DNA of 64,000 nucleotides from Populus alba. Its lineage: Eukaryota > Streptophyta > Magnoliopsida > Malpighiales > Salicaceae. The notes below the pieces were generated by a model. That model saw only the letters and a program-made list of their open reading frames with translations, had not been told where the DNA came from and did no database searches. The DNA is taken from contig NC_133296.1 in the NCBI RefSeq assembly GCF_005239225.2, positions 7,068,001 through 7,132,000 of the forward strand, given 5' to 3'. The translations under genes and the position numbers were made by a program. Shown here in pieces: positions 63,177 to 64,000 of the stretch (its first letter is position 1; each line of letters begins with the position of its first letter).

Positions 63177-63815
63177 CTAACCACTCCCATAATTTACATC
63201 AGGCTTTCCGACCAATGAATTAAAAGGAACTGCCACCCTTCCTTTCACAACACACCGGGCTTCACCACCTTCCAGCACAAGAATTCTCCCAGGTGGGCAT
63301 TGAACAGCTTGTTTCCTCTCTTCAAGTGCTGGTTGCTGAAACAAGCCCAAAACCTTAAGAGGAGCACCTTTTTTCCCAATGCCGGCTCCAAAACCAGCCA
63401 AGTTTAACACTGAAATTACTCCAACAAGGGTAATCACGGTCTTGGCTGTTGCACTTATGAAATGTCCCAACCCTTTTCTTGAGTTTTTGGATGCAGTTTG
63501 TGCTTGATTGCTTTCTGGCTCATCCAGATGCCTCTTCGCTTCACCAGCGATTATTCCATTGGAATTGCGTGTGGAATGAAAGTGATACAGATATCGATTG
63601 TTTAAAACCAGGGACTGTGGATGGCGGCTGGGATAAGGAGGAAGCAAGAGGTCATTGCTGTGCTCCACTGTTTCCCCAGCAAATGCAGAGGCTTCCTTTA
63701 TTACTTCCAAGTCTTCCCCTCTGTACTCCTTAAGCTTATCCAATAATATTTTGCGGCTATGTTCAATCTCACCAAGGGCAACTTCCTTTTCATAATGCTG
63801 CTGCTGCTGCAGAGC
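63177..63815 (-). CDS. PLASTID DIVISION2 (PDV2), last exon, partial gene
   Basis: This exon encodes the C-terminal 212 residues. It begins after a CAG acceptor (63816-63818) in phase 0 and ends with a TAG at 63177. Seen: a Gln-rich start leading into a coiled coil (HYEKEVALGEIEHSRKILL..LKEY), FAGETVEHSNDLLLPPYP, one membrane helix (AKTVITLVGVISVLNLAGFG), CPPGRILVLEGGEARCVVKGRV and the terminal KPDVNYGSG. PDV2 is an outer-envelope protein of the plastid that recruits the dynamin ARC5 to the division site; its conserved C-terminal Gly in the intermembrane space binds ARC6. The N-terminal exon (about 90-100 residues) lies beyond the right edge. This exon shows no lesions. Confidence 0.9.
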   Translation of the reverse strand, partial: ALQQQQHYEKEVALGEIEHSRKILLDKLKEYRGEDLEVIKEASAFAGETVEHSNDLLLPPYPSRHPQSLVLNNRYLYHFHSTRNSNGIIAGEAKRHLDEPESNQAQTASKNSRKGLGHFISATAKTVITLVGVISVLNLAGFGAGIGKKGAPLKVLGLFQQPALEERKQAVQCPPGRILVLEGGEARCVVKGRVAVPFNSLVGKPDVNYGSG

Positions 63816-64000
63816 CTGGCCACCAGAGGAAAACAGGTAAAGAGTTCTTAACCATTGTGTATTCCATCTCATAGAAGTTTGTCTCTATACATGTCCTTCT
63901 ATTAGATAAAGAAGTATTACATATTGATTTTGTACAACACCCATATGTAGGAATAATACCAAGAAACTATGGACTCAAAAAGCCCACTATCTAATTCTCT
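63816..64000 (-). other. Start of PDV2 intron 1
   Basis: AT-rich sequence upstream of the acceptor, with a pyrimidine-rich stretch before CAG. The donor is outside the window. Confidence 0.6.

Overview
This is nuclear DNA of a woody eudicot. Genes with introns (a BAHD acyltransferase, phytoglobin pseudogenes, a PDV2 exon) sit in an AT-rich background full of Ty3/gypsy and Ty1/copia retroelements, solo LTRs, a SINE and small DNA transposons. The clustered benzyl-alcohol-type BAHD genes favour Salicaceae (Populus-like), but this is inference. The only genes that look intact are one BAHD acyltransferase (13844-15729, minus), one intronless LOG-family ORF inside a retrotransposon (33434-34078, minus), and the last exon of PDV2 (63177-63815, minus), which runs off the window.

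Layout. From about 1 to 55.7 kb the window is a partly triplicated locus: copy A (1-16.4 kb), copy C (16.4-26.0 kb) and copy B (26.0-55.7 kb). Each copy joins the same AT-rich intergenic block to a piece of the BAHD gene on the minus strand. The BAHD material comprises one intact gene, one nearly complete pseudogene (23871-25676) and three exon-2 fragment loci (10632-12354, 12779-13075, 25683-26042). Two of the fragments are fused at the same breakpoint to a minisatellite made of dyad-symmetric units. A third array of that repeat lies at 55.0-55.7 kb.

After the duplications each copy gained its own insertions, and the other copies keep the empty sites. Copy A has a solo LTR (5288-9511) with another solo LTR nested in it (6578-9027), an Au-like SINE (4192-4355) and an hAT-like element (10985-11782). 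Copy C has a solo LTR (19199-21376). Copy B has an inverted solo LTR (26965-28666) and a 22-kb Athila-type element (30465-52607).

The Athila-type element is minus-oriented. It keeps LTRs, a tRNA-Asp-type primer site, gag and protease, and lacks the reverse transcriptase-RNase H block. It carries a complete LOG-like ORF (cytokinin-activating enzyme family) with its own TATA box between the integrase remnant and the 3' LTR. A younger Ogre/Tat-type element (34698-48045) with a tRNA-Arg-type primer site is nested in it and splits the integrase remnant. The nested element is flanked by an unusually long 46-bp direct repeat.

From 55.7 to 64 kb come a 500-base assembly gap, a decayed copia pol gene, two tandem phytoglobin pseudogenes (one with a copia insertion in its intron) and the 3' exon of PDV2. 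The standout observation is the LOG ORF carried by a retrotransposon.
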